This document shows positions 5,882 through 12,382 of a DNA stretch of 12,382 bases, one piece after another (position 1 is the first letter of the stretch; each line of letters opens with the position of its first letter). The stretch comes from Akkermansiaceae bacterium UBA4589 (GTDB taxonomy: Bacteria > Verrucomicrobiota > Verrucomicrobiia > Verrucomicrobiales > Akkermansiaceae), in the NCBI GenBank assembly GCA_002387565.1, contig DGJT01000031.1:2811-15192 (forward strand), in the 5' to 3' direction. Both the position numbers and the translations under genes were made by a program. The notes beneath the pieces were generated by a model. The model searched no databases. It was given only the letters and a program-made list of their open reading frames with translations, and was not told where the DNA came from.

Positions 5882-7288
5882 ATGATAGGTCAAGAAACGA
5901 TAGTTAGTTTAAAGCAGAAATTTGCTAGTGGGGAGCTCACTCCTGCTGATTATATTACTCAGTTACATGCAGAGATTAGCGCGCATGATGTTGAGATTGG
6001 GAGTTACTTAAATTGTGAGTTAGATAAGGCTCTTGAACAGGCTAAAAATGCTGATTTATCATTACCTTTGGGAGGTGTTCCGATTGCGATTAAGGATAAT
6101 ATTAATACTCTAGGCGAGACCTGTTCTTGTGCTTCTAAGTATTTAGAGAGTTATAGAGCTCCTTATGATGCGACTGTGATTGAGAAATTGCTCGCAGCTG
6201 GAGCTATTCCATTTGGTCGCACCAATTTAGATGAATTTGCTATGGGTTCTGCTACAGAGAATTCGGCTCTGAAAACGACCAAAAATCCACGTGCTTTAGA
6301 GTATATTCCAGGTGGTTCTTCAGGTGGTTCAGCGGCTTGTGTATCGGCTAATTTGGCAGTAGCTTCGTTAGGTTCAGATACGGGTGGTTCGATTCGTCAG
6401 CCAGCATCGCATTGTGGTGTAGTAGGACTTAAACCAACTTATGGGCGTGTGTCGCGTTATGGCTTAGTAGCTTTTGCTTCGTCACTGGATCAAATCGGAC
6501 CTATGACTAAGACAGTGGAGGACGCTGCTGTGTTACTCGAGGTACTAGCAGGACACGACCCTCGTGAAGCGACGAGTGTGGATGAGCCAGTACCTGCTTA
6601 TACGCAGAGCCTCAAGAAAGGCGTACAAGGTCTTAAAATCGGCTTACCTAAAGAGTACTTTGGAGAGGGCATTGACCCACAGATTAAAACTAAAATTTTA
6701 GAAATAGCCGAAGGGCTTAAACAGCAAGGTGCAGAGATTGTGGAGGTTTCTTTGCCTCACACAGAGTATGCGATTGCGACTTATTACATCCTAGCTCCAG
6801 CTGAAGCATCCTCTAATTTGGCACGTTTTGATGGCGTGCGCTATGGTCATCGTAGTGCTGATGTGAGTTCTATTGATGAGCTCAATGTCAAAAGCCGTAG
6901 TGAGAGTCTAGGCGATGAGGTCAAACGTCGTATTATTTTAGGCACGTATGTACTATCTTCTGGTTATGCGGACGCCTATTATGAAAAAGCGCAAAAAGCT
7001 CGCCAACTAATCAGCCAAGACTTCGATGAGGCATTTGAGACGGTAGATGCGCTACTCACTCCTTCTGTACCACATTTACCTCGTAAACGAGGGGAGAATT
7101 CAGACCCGCTCAAAGACTACTTAGAAGATTTGTGTGCGATTGCTGTGAACCTTGCAGGTAATTGCGCGATTAGTGTGCCAGTGGGTACTCTAGGTGATGA
7201 GAGTTTGCCTATAGGGGCGCAGATTATTGCTCCACATTTTAAGGAGGAAACGTTATTCCAAGTAGGGTCAGCTATAGAGACTTTGTAA
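5882..7288 (+). CDS. gatA: Asp-tRNA(Asn)/Glu-tRNA(Gln) amidotransferase subunit A
   Basis: Glutaminase subunit of GatCAB: releases ammonia from glutamine for amidation of misacylated Glu-tRNA(Gln) or Asp-tRNA(Asn). Amidase-signature enzyme with the complete Ser-cisSer-Lys triad: Lys71 in IAIKDNINT, Ser146 in GGSSGGS (144-150) and Ser170 in GSDTGGSIRQPAS (164-176). Spacing between these residues equals that of the S. aureus enzyme (Lys79, Ser154, Ser178). Length 468 is slightly shorter than the usual 480-490. FGRTNLDEFAMGS (111-123) is also typical. It is normally beside gatC and often gatB; here gatC is 1.09 kb upstream and gatB is not in the window. Codons favour ATT/GAT/GTG, unlike the C-rich argG and gatC. 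Confidence 0.97.
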   Translation: MIGQETIVSLKQKFASGELTPADYITQLHAEISAHDVEIGSYLNCELDKALEQAKNADLSLPLGGVPIAIKDNINTLGETCSCASKYLESYRAPYDATVIEKLLAAGAIPFGRTNLDEFAMGSATENSALKTTKNPRALEYIPGGSSGGSAACVSANLAVASLGSDTGGSIRQPASHCGVVGLKPTYGRVSRYGLVAFASSLDQIGPMTKTVEDAAVLLEVLAGHDPREATSVDEPVPAYTQSLKKGVQGLKIGLPKEYFGEGIDPQIKTKILEIAEGLKQQGAEIVEVSLPHTEYAIATYYILAPAEASSNLARFDGVRYGHRSADVSSIDELNVKSRSESLGDEVKRRIILGTYVLSSGYADAYYEKAQKARQLISQDFDEAFETVDALLTPSVPHLPRKRGENSDPLKDYLEDLCAIAVNLAGNCAISVPVGTLGDESLPIGAQIIAPHFKEETLFQVGSAIETL

Positions 7289-7341
7289 GTCAAGTTGCAC
7301 AGTTACAGCACCTATAGATAACAGATATACATCTAAGCTAC

Positions 7342-7956
7342 ATGCCTAAGCCTCCTGTTCAACTTGCTCATTTTATCATTCTAGAGAATTACTTTGCTCC
7401 GATTGATTTTAGTCAGATATTTTCTCAAGAGCAACCATTAGAAATAGACTTGGGTTGTGGTGATGGCAAGTTTGTCTTAGAGATGGGGGCTCATTACCCT
7501 GAGCGCAATTTTTTAGCGATAGAGAGGCTTTTAGGTCGTGCCAAAAAAGTCGCACGCAAAGCCGAACAGCTAGGTCTGACCAATCTTAAAGTACTTCGCA
7601 TTGAGAGTAATTACTTATTAGAATGGCTCATACCTGCGCAGAGCGTGAGCCGTATTCATTTACTCTGCCCCGATCCGTGGCCTAAGAAACGCCATCACAA
7701 AAACCGCCTTTTGCAAACAGAGTTTCTTGATACTTTGGCTCAAGTGATGCACCCAGAGCAAGGAGAGTTTATTTTCAAGACCGATTCTGATGAGTATTTT
7801 GCATGGGGACGTGATTTGTTTGAGGCGCACGCTAAATGGCAATGGAGCTTGCTAGATACCCAAAAAGATTTAGTTTTTTACCCACAGACAGATTTTGAAT
7901 TGCAATGGTTATCTCAAGGTCTTACTCTAGATGCTTTGATAGCCAAACCTCATTGA
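7342..7956 (+). CDS. trmB: tRNA (guanine-N7-)-methyltransferase
   Basis: SAM-dependent enzyme that forms m7G46 in the tRNA variable loop. The 204-residue protein has the SAM motif EIDLGCGDGKFVLEMG (34-49), the acidic NFLAIERLLGRA region (56-67), the family signature LLCPDPWPKKRHHKNRL (107-123) and FKTDSDEYFAW (145-155), which is distinctive for TrmB. The first 30 residues are poorly conserved in the family. It lies 53 bases after gatA with no clear terminator and 38 bases before the manA start. Confidence 0.94.
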   Translation: MPKPPVQLAHFIILENYFAPIDFSQIFSQEQPLEIDLGCGDGKFVLEMGAHYPERNFLAIERLLGRAKKVARKAEQLGLTNLKVLRIESNYLLEWLIPAQSVSRIHLLCPDPWPKKRHHKNRLLQTEFLDTLAQVMHPEQGEFIFKTDSDEYFAWGRDLFEAHAKWQWSLLDTQKDLVFYPQTDFELQWLSQGLTLDALIAKPH

Positions 7957-7994
7957 TAATTTTTTTATTGAGACTTGAAATTAATAAAACTCTA

Positions 7995-8927
7995 ATGAAA
8001 CTTCCCATTACTTTTGCACCTATATTCAAAGAGCGTATTTGGGGTGGTCGTCAGTTAGAAAAAATGTATCAGAAATCGTTACCAAACGAAGGCGTTTATG
8101 GTGAGTCTTGGGAAATGGTTGACAGGGAAGGTGATGTGAGCGTCGTGAGCCGAGGTCAGTATCAAGGACAGACCTTACATCAACTTTGGAAGAATAGCCG
8201 CAGGGAGATATTTGGAGAGGTGCAATCTACGAGTGATAGGTTTCCTTTGCTGCTGAAAATTCTTGATGCTCAAACTAATTTATCAGTACAGGCTCATCCT
8301 AGTGACGAATTAGCTCAACAGCAAAATGAAGAGACCAAACATGAATGTTGGTATGTCGCGCATGCAGAACCTCATGCCAAAATTTATAAAGGACTCAAAG
8401 AGGGTAAGACGAAAGAAGATTTATTGACAGCAATAGCAAGACATGATGTCAGCTCATGCCTCCAAAGTCATTTAGTATCAGCAGGTGATTTTATTTACAT
8501 CCCTTCTGGTGAGGTACATGCGCTAGGAGCAGGAGTCGTGGTTTTTGAAATTCAACAAAACTCAGACACCACTTACCGTCTCTATGATTGGGGAAGAATA
8601 GATGTCGATGGTCAACCTCGAGAATTACATCTAGAGCAAGCTATCAAAAGCTTGGAGCAAGAGCAGAGCGTCTATCCTCTGATTAAACAATCTACTGACC
8701 AGCAGTTACTTGAAACACCTTACTTTACTGTAGCTCATCAAAGCCTCTCTACAAAGCAAGAGTTGCAAAGCATCGCTCAATTTCAAATCATCATTATTAT
8801 AGGTGGGGAGCTAATAGCTATCGACGGCTCGAGTTATGTGGCTGGCGATTTTCTTTTACTGCCTAGCGAGGCTGATGCATTGACAGCCAGTCTTAATACT
8901 TCTATTCTTAAAGTCACTTTACCTTAA
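7995..8927 (+). CDS. manA: Mannose-6-phosphate isomerase, class I
   Basis: Zinc enzyme interconverting mannose-6-phosphate and fructose-6-phosphate, feeding GDP-mannose and cell-surface sugar synthesis or mannose use. The 310-residue cupin-fold protein matches the short class I type. Zinc ligands are Gln99 and His101 in SVQAHPSDE (97-105), Glu117 in KHECWYV and His175 in SGEVHALGAG. The active-site region EIQQNSDTTYRLYDWGR is at 185-201, with Arg195. I chose ATG 7995 (MKLPITFAPIFKERIWGG) because the upstream in-frame ATG at 7905 lies inside trmB, and the added 30 residues have no family similarity. folD starts 13 bases after the stop. Confidence 0.93.
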   Translation: MKLPITFAPIFKERIWGGRQLEKMYQKSLPNEGVYGESWEMVDREGDVSVVSRGQYQGQTLHQLWKNSRREIFGEVQSTSDRFPLLLKILDAQTNLSVQAHPSDELAQQQNEETKHECWYVAHAEPHAKIYKGLKEGKTKEDLLTAIARHDVSSCLQSHLVSAGDFIYIPSGEVHALGAGVVVFEIQQNSDTTYRLYDWGRIDVDGQPRELHLEQAIKSLEQEQSVYPLIKQSTDQQLLETPYFTVAHQSLSTKQELQSIAQFQIIIIIGGELIAIDGSSYVAGDFLLLPSEADALTASLNTSILKVTLP

Positions 8928-8940
8928 TTATTTAACCATC

Positions 8941-9831
8941 ATGAGTCAATTTACCCTTATCGACGGCAAAGCTGTATCCGCAAAAATCCTCCAAGACATC
9001 AAAGAGGAAGTCGGTCAATTAGCGAGCGCAGGTATCACTCCAGGTCTCGCTGTGGTTTTAGTAGGGCAAGACCCAGCTTCTCAAGTATACGTAAATTCAA
9101 AAGAAAGAACCTGCACCGAATTAGGTCTCTATTCCGAGAAAATCATCTTACCAGCTGACACTCAGCAACAAGAATTGCTTGATGTTGTGAACCGTCTCAA
9201 TGCCTCAGACAAAGTACACGGCATACTCGTGCAATCTCCATTGCCTGCTCATTTAGATGAAGAGGCTATAGTCAGAGCCATCGCCCCTAACAAAGATGTG
9301 GATGGATTTCACCCTGAGAACGTCGCCAAACTCACCATGGAAGATAGCACAGGCTTTGTTGCCTGCACACCTGCTGGTTGCATGGAGCTCCTCAAACATT
9401 ATAATATTGAAACCGAGGGCAAGGAAGCCGTCGTGATTGGACGTAGCCTCATTGTCGGCAAACCAATGGCACTTCTTCTCATGGGTAAGCAAGGGCAGGC
9501 TACCGTCACTGTCGTCCACTCACGCACCAAAAATGCCAGCGAGGTCATTAAGCGTGCTGATATTATTGTGGCCGCTTTAGGTAAATCAGAATTTGTCGGT
9601 ACTAAAGACGTCAAAGACGGCGCCGTAATTATCGACGTCGGCATCAACCGAGTTGATGACGCCACCAATCCTCGCGGCTACCGCCTCACTGGAGATGTTG
9701 ATTTTGAAGCCGTCAAAGAGCAATGCTCAGCCATCACACCTGTTCCAGGTGGAGTCGGCCCCATGACCATTGCGATGCTTATGCAAAACACCCTCAAGGC
9801 CGCCAAGCAAATAGAGGGTTACACAGGTTAA
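8941..9831 (+). CDS. folD: Bifunctional methylenetetrahydrofolate dehydrogenase / cyclohydrolase
   Basis: Oxidises 5,10-methylene-THF to methenyl-THF with NADP+ and hydrolyses it to 10-formyl-THF, in the cytoplasm. 296 residues, normal length. Motifs: VGQDPASQVYVNSKERTC (41-58) with the catalytic Tyr50 and Lys54; GILVQSPLPAHL (95-106); PNKDVDGFHP (116-125); the Rossmann motif VVIGRSLIVGKPMALLL (143-159); and TPVPGGVGPMTIAMLMQNT near the C terminus. The start lies 13 bases after manA in the context TTTAACCATCATG, matching the gatC leader. xerC begins 13 bases after its stop. Confidence 0.97.
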   Translation: MSQFTLIDGKAVSAKILQDIKEEVGQLASAGITPGLAVVLVGQDPASQVYVNSKERTCTELGLYSEKIILPADTQQQELLDVVNRLNASDKVHGILVQSPLPAHLDEEAIVRAIAPNKDVDGFHPENVAKLTMEDSTGFVACTPAGCMELLKHYNIETEGKEAVVIGRSLIVGKPMALLLMGKQGQATVTVVHSRTKNASEVIKRADIIVAALGKSEFVGTKDVKDGAVIIDVGINRVDDATNPRGYRLTGDVDFEAVKEQCSAITPVPGGVGPMTIAMLMQNTLKAAKQIEGYTG

Positions 9832-9844
9832 CACAACTGCCGAG

Positions 9845-10798
9845 ATGACGATTCAAGATAAGCTACTCGAAACACCCTACGCTTATCTCATAGAGGATAG
9901 AGACTATCAATCCTACCTAGACTATCTAGCGCAGGAGAAAAACCTCTCAGACAACACCTTGCGTAATTATCAGCAAGCCATTAGCTATTTTGCTTACTGG
10001 CTCTATGAAGGACATGAAAAGGTTGAGGCTCATCCTCAATGGAGGGAGTTAGATGCTGAAGTGTTTCGTGATTACTTACTCTATTTAACCAAAGCCGAGG
10101 TGGCGCGTACTACTATCAGGCTTAGATTTTCAGCACTCAAATCATGGTACCAATTTCTCGTGTTGCGCCGTGACTTAGCTAAATCACCTATTCAAGAGCT
10201 ACAACTACCCAAGTTGGCTAAGTCGCTCCCCGTGATTATCTCCATTGAGCAAATGGACGAGCTCATCAACGCTCCTTTTAACATCACTCACCCTAAACAA
10301 GCTCCCTCATGGGCGCCTTACCGAGATCAAGCCATCTTAGAACTGTTTTACGCCACGGGTATTCGCCTCTCAGAACTCGTCTCTATCAACATAGAGGATA
10401 TTAATTACGATGAAGCCATACTCAAAATTATGGGCAAAGGCTCCAAAGAGCGCCTCGTACCCACCGGTCAGCTAGCACTCGATGTCATCTTGCGCTACTG
10501 CCACGAAGCCCAAATCTACAGCGGCCCCTTATTCATCAATAAATCCAAAACTCGTCTCAGCAGTAGATCCATCGACCGCCTCCTCAAAAAATACGTCGCC
10601 TACCTAGGACTCTCAGAAACCATCACACCCCACAAAATCAGACACAGCTTCGCCACTCACTTACTAGACAACGGAGCAGACCTCCGCTCCGTACAAACCC
10701 TACTAGGTCATGAATCACTCTCCACCACCCAGATTTATCTCCATATCACCAAACAGAGACTGCGCGAAGCTTATGATAATCATCACCCTCGCAGCTAA
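9845..10798 (+). CDS. xerC: Tyrosine recombinase, XerC/XerD type
   Basis: Site-specific recombinase; by family, resolves chromosome dimers at dif. The N-terminal SAM-like core-binding domain spans about 17-110 (YLAQEKNLSDNTLRNYQQAI) and the catalytic domain about 130-310. All catalytic residues are present: Arg174 in YATGIRLSEL, Lys198 in MGKGSKER, His263 and Arg266 in TPHKIRHSFATH, His289 in LLGHESLSTTQIY and nucleophile Tyr298. The 317-residue length and motifs fit a housekeeping Xer protein rather than a phage integrase; XerC versus XerD is not certain. Its 3' half is notably rich in C over G on this strand. The covarying hairpin element starts 10 bases after the stop. Confidence 0.92.
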   Translation: MTIQDKLLETPYAYLIEDRDYQSYLDYLAQEKNLSDNTLRNYQQAISYFAYWLYEGHEKVEAHPQWRELDAEVFRDYLLYLTKAEVARTTIRLRFSALKSWYQFLVLRRDLAKSPIQELQLPKLAKSLPVIISIEQMDELINAPFNITHPKQAPSWAPYRDQAILELFYATGIRLSELVSINIEDINYDEAILKIMGKGSKERLVPTGQLALDVILRYCHEAQIYSGPLFINKSKTRLSSRSIDRLLKKYVAYLGLSETITPHKIRHSFATHLLDNGADLRSVQTLLGHESLSTTQIYLHITKQRLREAYDNHHPRS

Positions 10799-10807
10799 AT
10801 AACATCA

Positions 10808-10911
10808 TTCTTTTTGCGATAATAACCATCTCCTAAAACTGCCGTGGTGCTCATGAATGTTTTAATTCACTCCGCGCCACGTTTTTATTCGATGGCTATT
10901 CTCATCAAAAA
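10808..10911 (+). repeat. Nested covarying hairpin element, copy C
   Basis: Second full copy of the element at 4795-4899, here after xerC. P1 is TTTTTG (10811-10816) with CAAAAA (10906-10911). P2 is AATA-A-CCATC (10821-10830) with GATGG-C-TATT (10891-10900), one A-C mismatch. P3 is CGTGGTGC (10844-10851) with GCGCCACG (10874-10881), identical to copy A. P4 is TGAAT (10854-10858) with ATTCA (10865-10869), capped by GTTTTA. The 15-base block ACTGCCGTGGTGCTC is at 10838-10852. Distances between conserved blocks equal those of copy A (21, 6 and 24 bases; one interval is 10 instead of 11). Six of nine aligned P2 pairs differ on both strands yet still pair. Confidence 0.8.
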
Positions 10912-10920
10912 TTATAAATG

Positions 10921-11055
10921 TTATGGTGTTAATTAGCGTTTATTACACTCACCCTCAAAATATTATCCTGTCGCTAAGCTCCACGCTCTGCGGATAGCAT
11001 AACTCGGTTCTGAGGAAGAGTTGCAGTCCTGCGCTGCCTTATTTCATCTAAAACT
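10921..11055 (+). repeat. Second and third conserved blocks after copy C, with a unique insert
   Basis: A hairpin with GGTG (10925-10928)/CACC (10950-10953) and TTAAT/ATTAC-type pairing (10930-10933 with 10942-10945) carries the same 21-base 3' arm (10944-10964) as 5006-5026. About 66 bases with no match elsewhere in the window (10965-11030) follow, then the third block (11031-11055), which matches 5031-5055 at 20 of 25. With copy C this fills most of the 325-base gap between xerC and the zinc-ribbon gene. No ORF or clear promoter is visible in the rest of the gap. Confidence 0.6.
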
Positions 11056-11123
11056 ACTCTTTTTATTTGATTGGTTTAATTGTGCTCTTCACTTTTCATT
11101 AAAAAAATAGTTCAATAGTAGTT

Positions 11124-11642
11124 ATGAATATACATGATTTTTTGTGGGGTGGTTCAGATAAGGATAAATACAAAGAGAGTTTTTACGATATAGATAATAA
11201 GGCTAGCTCTAGTAGTGATTATATCAAAGAGCAGCAAAAGCGTGCACTCGAAGCGCAAAAAGCGCAAGAAGCCCAGCAACGCAGAGCCTTAACAGAGCCT
11301 TATTCACCTAGTGTCTCGAGTGCTGGTGCCGCAAACCACCAACTGCCTAGTTTTGATAGTATAATTCCAGCTCAAAATAGAGTGATACCTGTTGAGGATA
11401 TAGAAAGGCTTCGGCTCACTTGTCAGGCTATGTGGGAATTACTCAGAGATAAGCATGGTCTTAGCGATGATGATATAGAGGAAAAAATCCAAGAAATAGA
11501 TTTGCGCGACGGAGTGGAAGATAGCCAAATGACAGTAACCATGGTGACATGCCCATCATGTGGCAAGCAAGGGCGTAGTTATCGTCGAGTATGCCTCTAC
11601 TGCGCCACAGAAATACCTAAATCAGAAGTATTTTCTAAATAA
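11124..11642 (+). CDS. Zinc-ribbon protein of unknown function
   Basis: A 172-residue soluble protein with no signal peptide or membrane segment. Residues 33-58 form an Ala/Gln/Lys/Arg-rich likely coiled coil (QQKRALEAQKAQEAQQRRAL). A low-complexity Ser/Pro/Ala linker follows (59-90). A helical module (91-130, ERLRLTCQAMWELLRDKHGL, then IQEIDLRDG) leads into a C-terminal zinc ribbon with Cys143, Cys146, Cys157 and Cys160 (CPSC-x10-CLYC). I have an impression of similar C-terminal modules in Verrucomicrobiota and relatives but cannot name a family. The role is unknown; the zinc ribbon could bind nucleic acid or protein. It stands alone between the repeat region and the NiSOD gene, 72 bases from the latter. 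Confidence 0.82.
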   Translation: MNIHDFLWGGSDKDKYKESFYDIDNKASSSSDYIKEQQKRALEAQKAQEAQQRRALTEPYSPSVSSAGAANHQLPSFDSIIPAQNRVIPVEDIERLRLTCQAMWELLRDKHGLSDDDIEEKIQEIDLRDGVEDSQMTVTMVTCPSCGKQGRSYRRVCLYCATEIPKSEVFSK

Positions 11643-11714
11643 ATCTAAAATAAGAAAAATATAGCTAGCCACTTCGCTAATTAAGAGTATTAATTTTAAA
11701 TTAACCCATAACTT

Positions 11715-12143
11715 ATGAAAAAAATAAACCAATTATACGTTGCTATTTTTATTTCTATTTCAGTACTAACCTCAGTTCATGCTCACTGCCAAGTCCCTTG
11801 TGGAATTTTTGATGATGAAGTTCGTTTTTCTATTATGTTAGAAGATACGACTACTATTGCCAAAGCCATTAAAAAAATTAGTAGTGGAAAAGAAAGCCAA
11901 GAGCAAGTAGTTCGTTGGGTACTTAATAAGGAAAAGCATGCTCAAGCTATCCAGCAAACAGCTCTAGATTATTTCCTCGCGCAGCGCATCAAGGCAGATA
12001 AACCTCATTATGAAGATCATCTAAAAGCAGTGCATAAAATTATTACACTCGCTATGAAAAACAAACAGCAAACCAGTGTAGAGCTAGCTGCTGAATTAGA
12101 AACAGCTATCAAAGACTACCAAAAAATCTATTTTGCTAAGTAG
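11715..12143 (+). CDS. sodN: Exported nickel superoxide dismutase family protein
   Basis: NiSOD disproportionates superoxide using Ni bound by the N-terminal amine and imidazole of His1 plus Cys2 and Cys6. Here residues 1-23 form a Sec-type signal peptide (MKKINQLY, hydrophobic core, VHA cleavage motif), and the next residues are HCQVPCGIF, matching the Ni-hook motif HCxxPCGxY. Cleavage after Ala23 would make His24 the free N terminus. The remaining 119 residues match the NiSOD four-helix shape, with Arg67 in QVVRWVLNKE and LDYFLAQRIKADKPHYE (84-100). Differences: Tyr9 of the hook is Phe, and Asp3 is Gln. Classical Streptomyces enzymes are cytoplasmic and processed by SodX; here signal peptidase would do the job, putting the enzyme outside the inner membrane. 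A terminator follows 23 bases after the stop. Confidence 0.85.
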   Translation: MKKINQLYVAIFISISVLTSVHAHCQVPCGIFDDEVRFSIMLEDTTTIAKAIKKISSGKESQEQVVRWVLNKEKHAQAIQQTALDYFLAQRIKADKPHYEDHLKAVHKIITLAMKNKQQTSVELAAELETAIKDYQKIYFAK

Positions 12144-12166
12144 TCATTTAATAACCATATTTCGAC

Positions 12167-12208
12167 AAAAAAAGCCTGCTTAACATACATAGTTAAGCAG
12201 GTTTTTTT
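12167..12208. terminator. Bidirectional terminator between sodN and aat
   Basis: A perfect 10-bp stem CCTGCTTAAC (12175-12184) / GTTAAGCAGG (12192-12201) with the 7-base loop ATACATA, preceded by A7 (12167-12173) and followed by T7 (12202-12208). It works on both strands and separates the two convergent genes. Confidence 0.93.
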
Positions 12209-12222
12209 GTATAATTTTTTAT

Positions 12223-12382
12223 TTACAAATAAGACAGGAATGCTTCTCTGCTGACCTCACGGGCGCCTAGGCTAGCGAGGTGGTCAGTATGGAGCTGGCA
12301 ATCAATCAAGTCATAGCCTTGGACTTGGAGTTTTTGAACCAAACTAATAAAAGCGAACTTGCTGGCGTTGGATACTTTAGAA
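12223..12382 (-). CDS. aat: Leucyl/phenylalanyl-tRNA-protein transferase, C-terminal part
   Basis: Only the last 52 codons and the stop are in the window; the gene continues past 12382. The translated end includes KFAFISLVQKLQVQGYDLID, then CQLHTDHLASLGAREVSR and a final FLSYL. The Aat signature is the LIDCQxxTxHLxSLGARE pattern near the C terminus. The enzyme adds Leu or Phe from aminoacyl-tRNA to proteins with N-terminal Lys or Arg, marking them for ClpS/ClpAP degradation. It is convergent with sodN, and the two share one bidirectional terminator. Confidence 0.93.
   Translation of the reverse strand, partial: SKVSNASKFAFISLVQKLQVQGYDLIDCQLHTDHLASLGAREVSREAFLSYL

Noticed and set aside
7905..7994. 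Upstream in-frame ATG giving a 340-residue ManA
   Set aside because: The extra 30 residues read trmB sequence out of frame and lack family similarity; ATG 7995 gives the normal N terminus.
9253..9668. Two minus-strand ORFs of 88 and 89 residues
   Set aside because: They overlap folD, whose motifs are continuous across the region; they are antisense shadows.
10910..10945. dif-like site next to xerC (TTATGGTGTTAATT)
   Set aside because: It only partly resembles the XerD half-site, is broken by extra bases, and has no matching XerC arm at the right distance.

Overview
The window reads as chromosomal housekeeping DNA from a Gram-negative bacterium of moderate to low GC. LpxA (lipid A synthesis), a GatCAB-type amidotransferase, Aat, SufE and a secreted nickel superoxide dismutase are all present. 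Almost no gene has a recognisable Shine-Dalgarno sequence. My best guess, from recall of similar proteins, is Verrucomicrobiota (class Opitutia, marine-type relatives); this is an inference, and a gammaproteobacterium is less likely because lpxA stands alone rather than beside lpxD/fabZ/lpxB.

Layout. (1) 1-91: 3' part of a tRNA-Phe and its terminator. (2) 118-3111: a tight run aroB, metallo-beta-lactamase-fold hydrolase, lpxA, sufE. (3) 3129-4788: a good sigma70-type promoter, then argG and gatC. (4) 4789-5881: a 1.09 kb island that separates gatC from gatA. It holds a long covarying hairpin element, a second hairpin, a terminator-like hairpin, an 89-base direct repeat and an AT-rich, frameshifted lipoprotein gene. 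(5) 5882-10798: gatA, trmB, manA, folD and a XerC/D-type tyrosine recombinase, all on the plus strand with short gaps. (6) 10799-11123: a second copy of the hairpin element and its companion blocks. (7) 11124-12143: a zinc-ribbon protein of unknown role and an exported NiSOD-family protein. (8) 12167-12382: a bidirectional terminator and the 3' end of aat, convergent on the minus strand.

How the genes work together. Most are unrelated housekeeping functions: shikimate pathway (aroB), lipid A (lpxA), Fe-S assembly (sufE), arginine (argG), Gln/Asn-tRNA formation (gatC, gatA), tRNA m7G46 (trmB), mannose metabolism (manA), one-carbon metabolism (folD), chromosome dimer resolution (xerC) and N-end rule (aat).

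The most unusual content is the pair of intergenic elements at 4795-4899 and 10808-10911. They keep the same spacing and the same short conserved blocks, but one helix has changed sequence on both strands while still pairing (6 of 9 aligned pairs are compensatory). This suggests a structured RNA, or a folded single-strand DNA element, that I do not recognise. The second point of interest is the NiSOD-family protein, whose signal peptide appears placed so that cleavage would expose the Ni-binding histidine.
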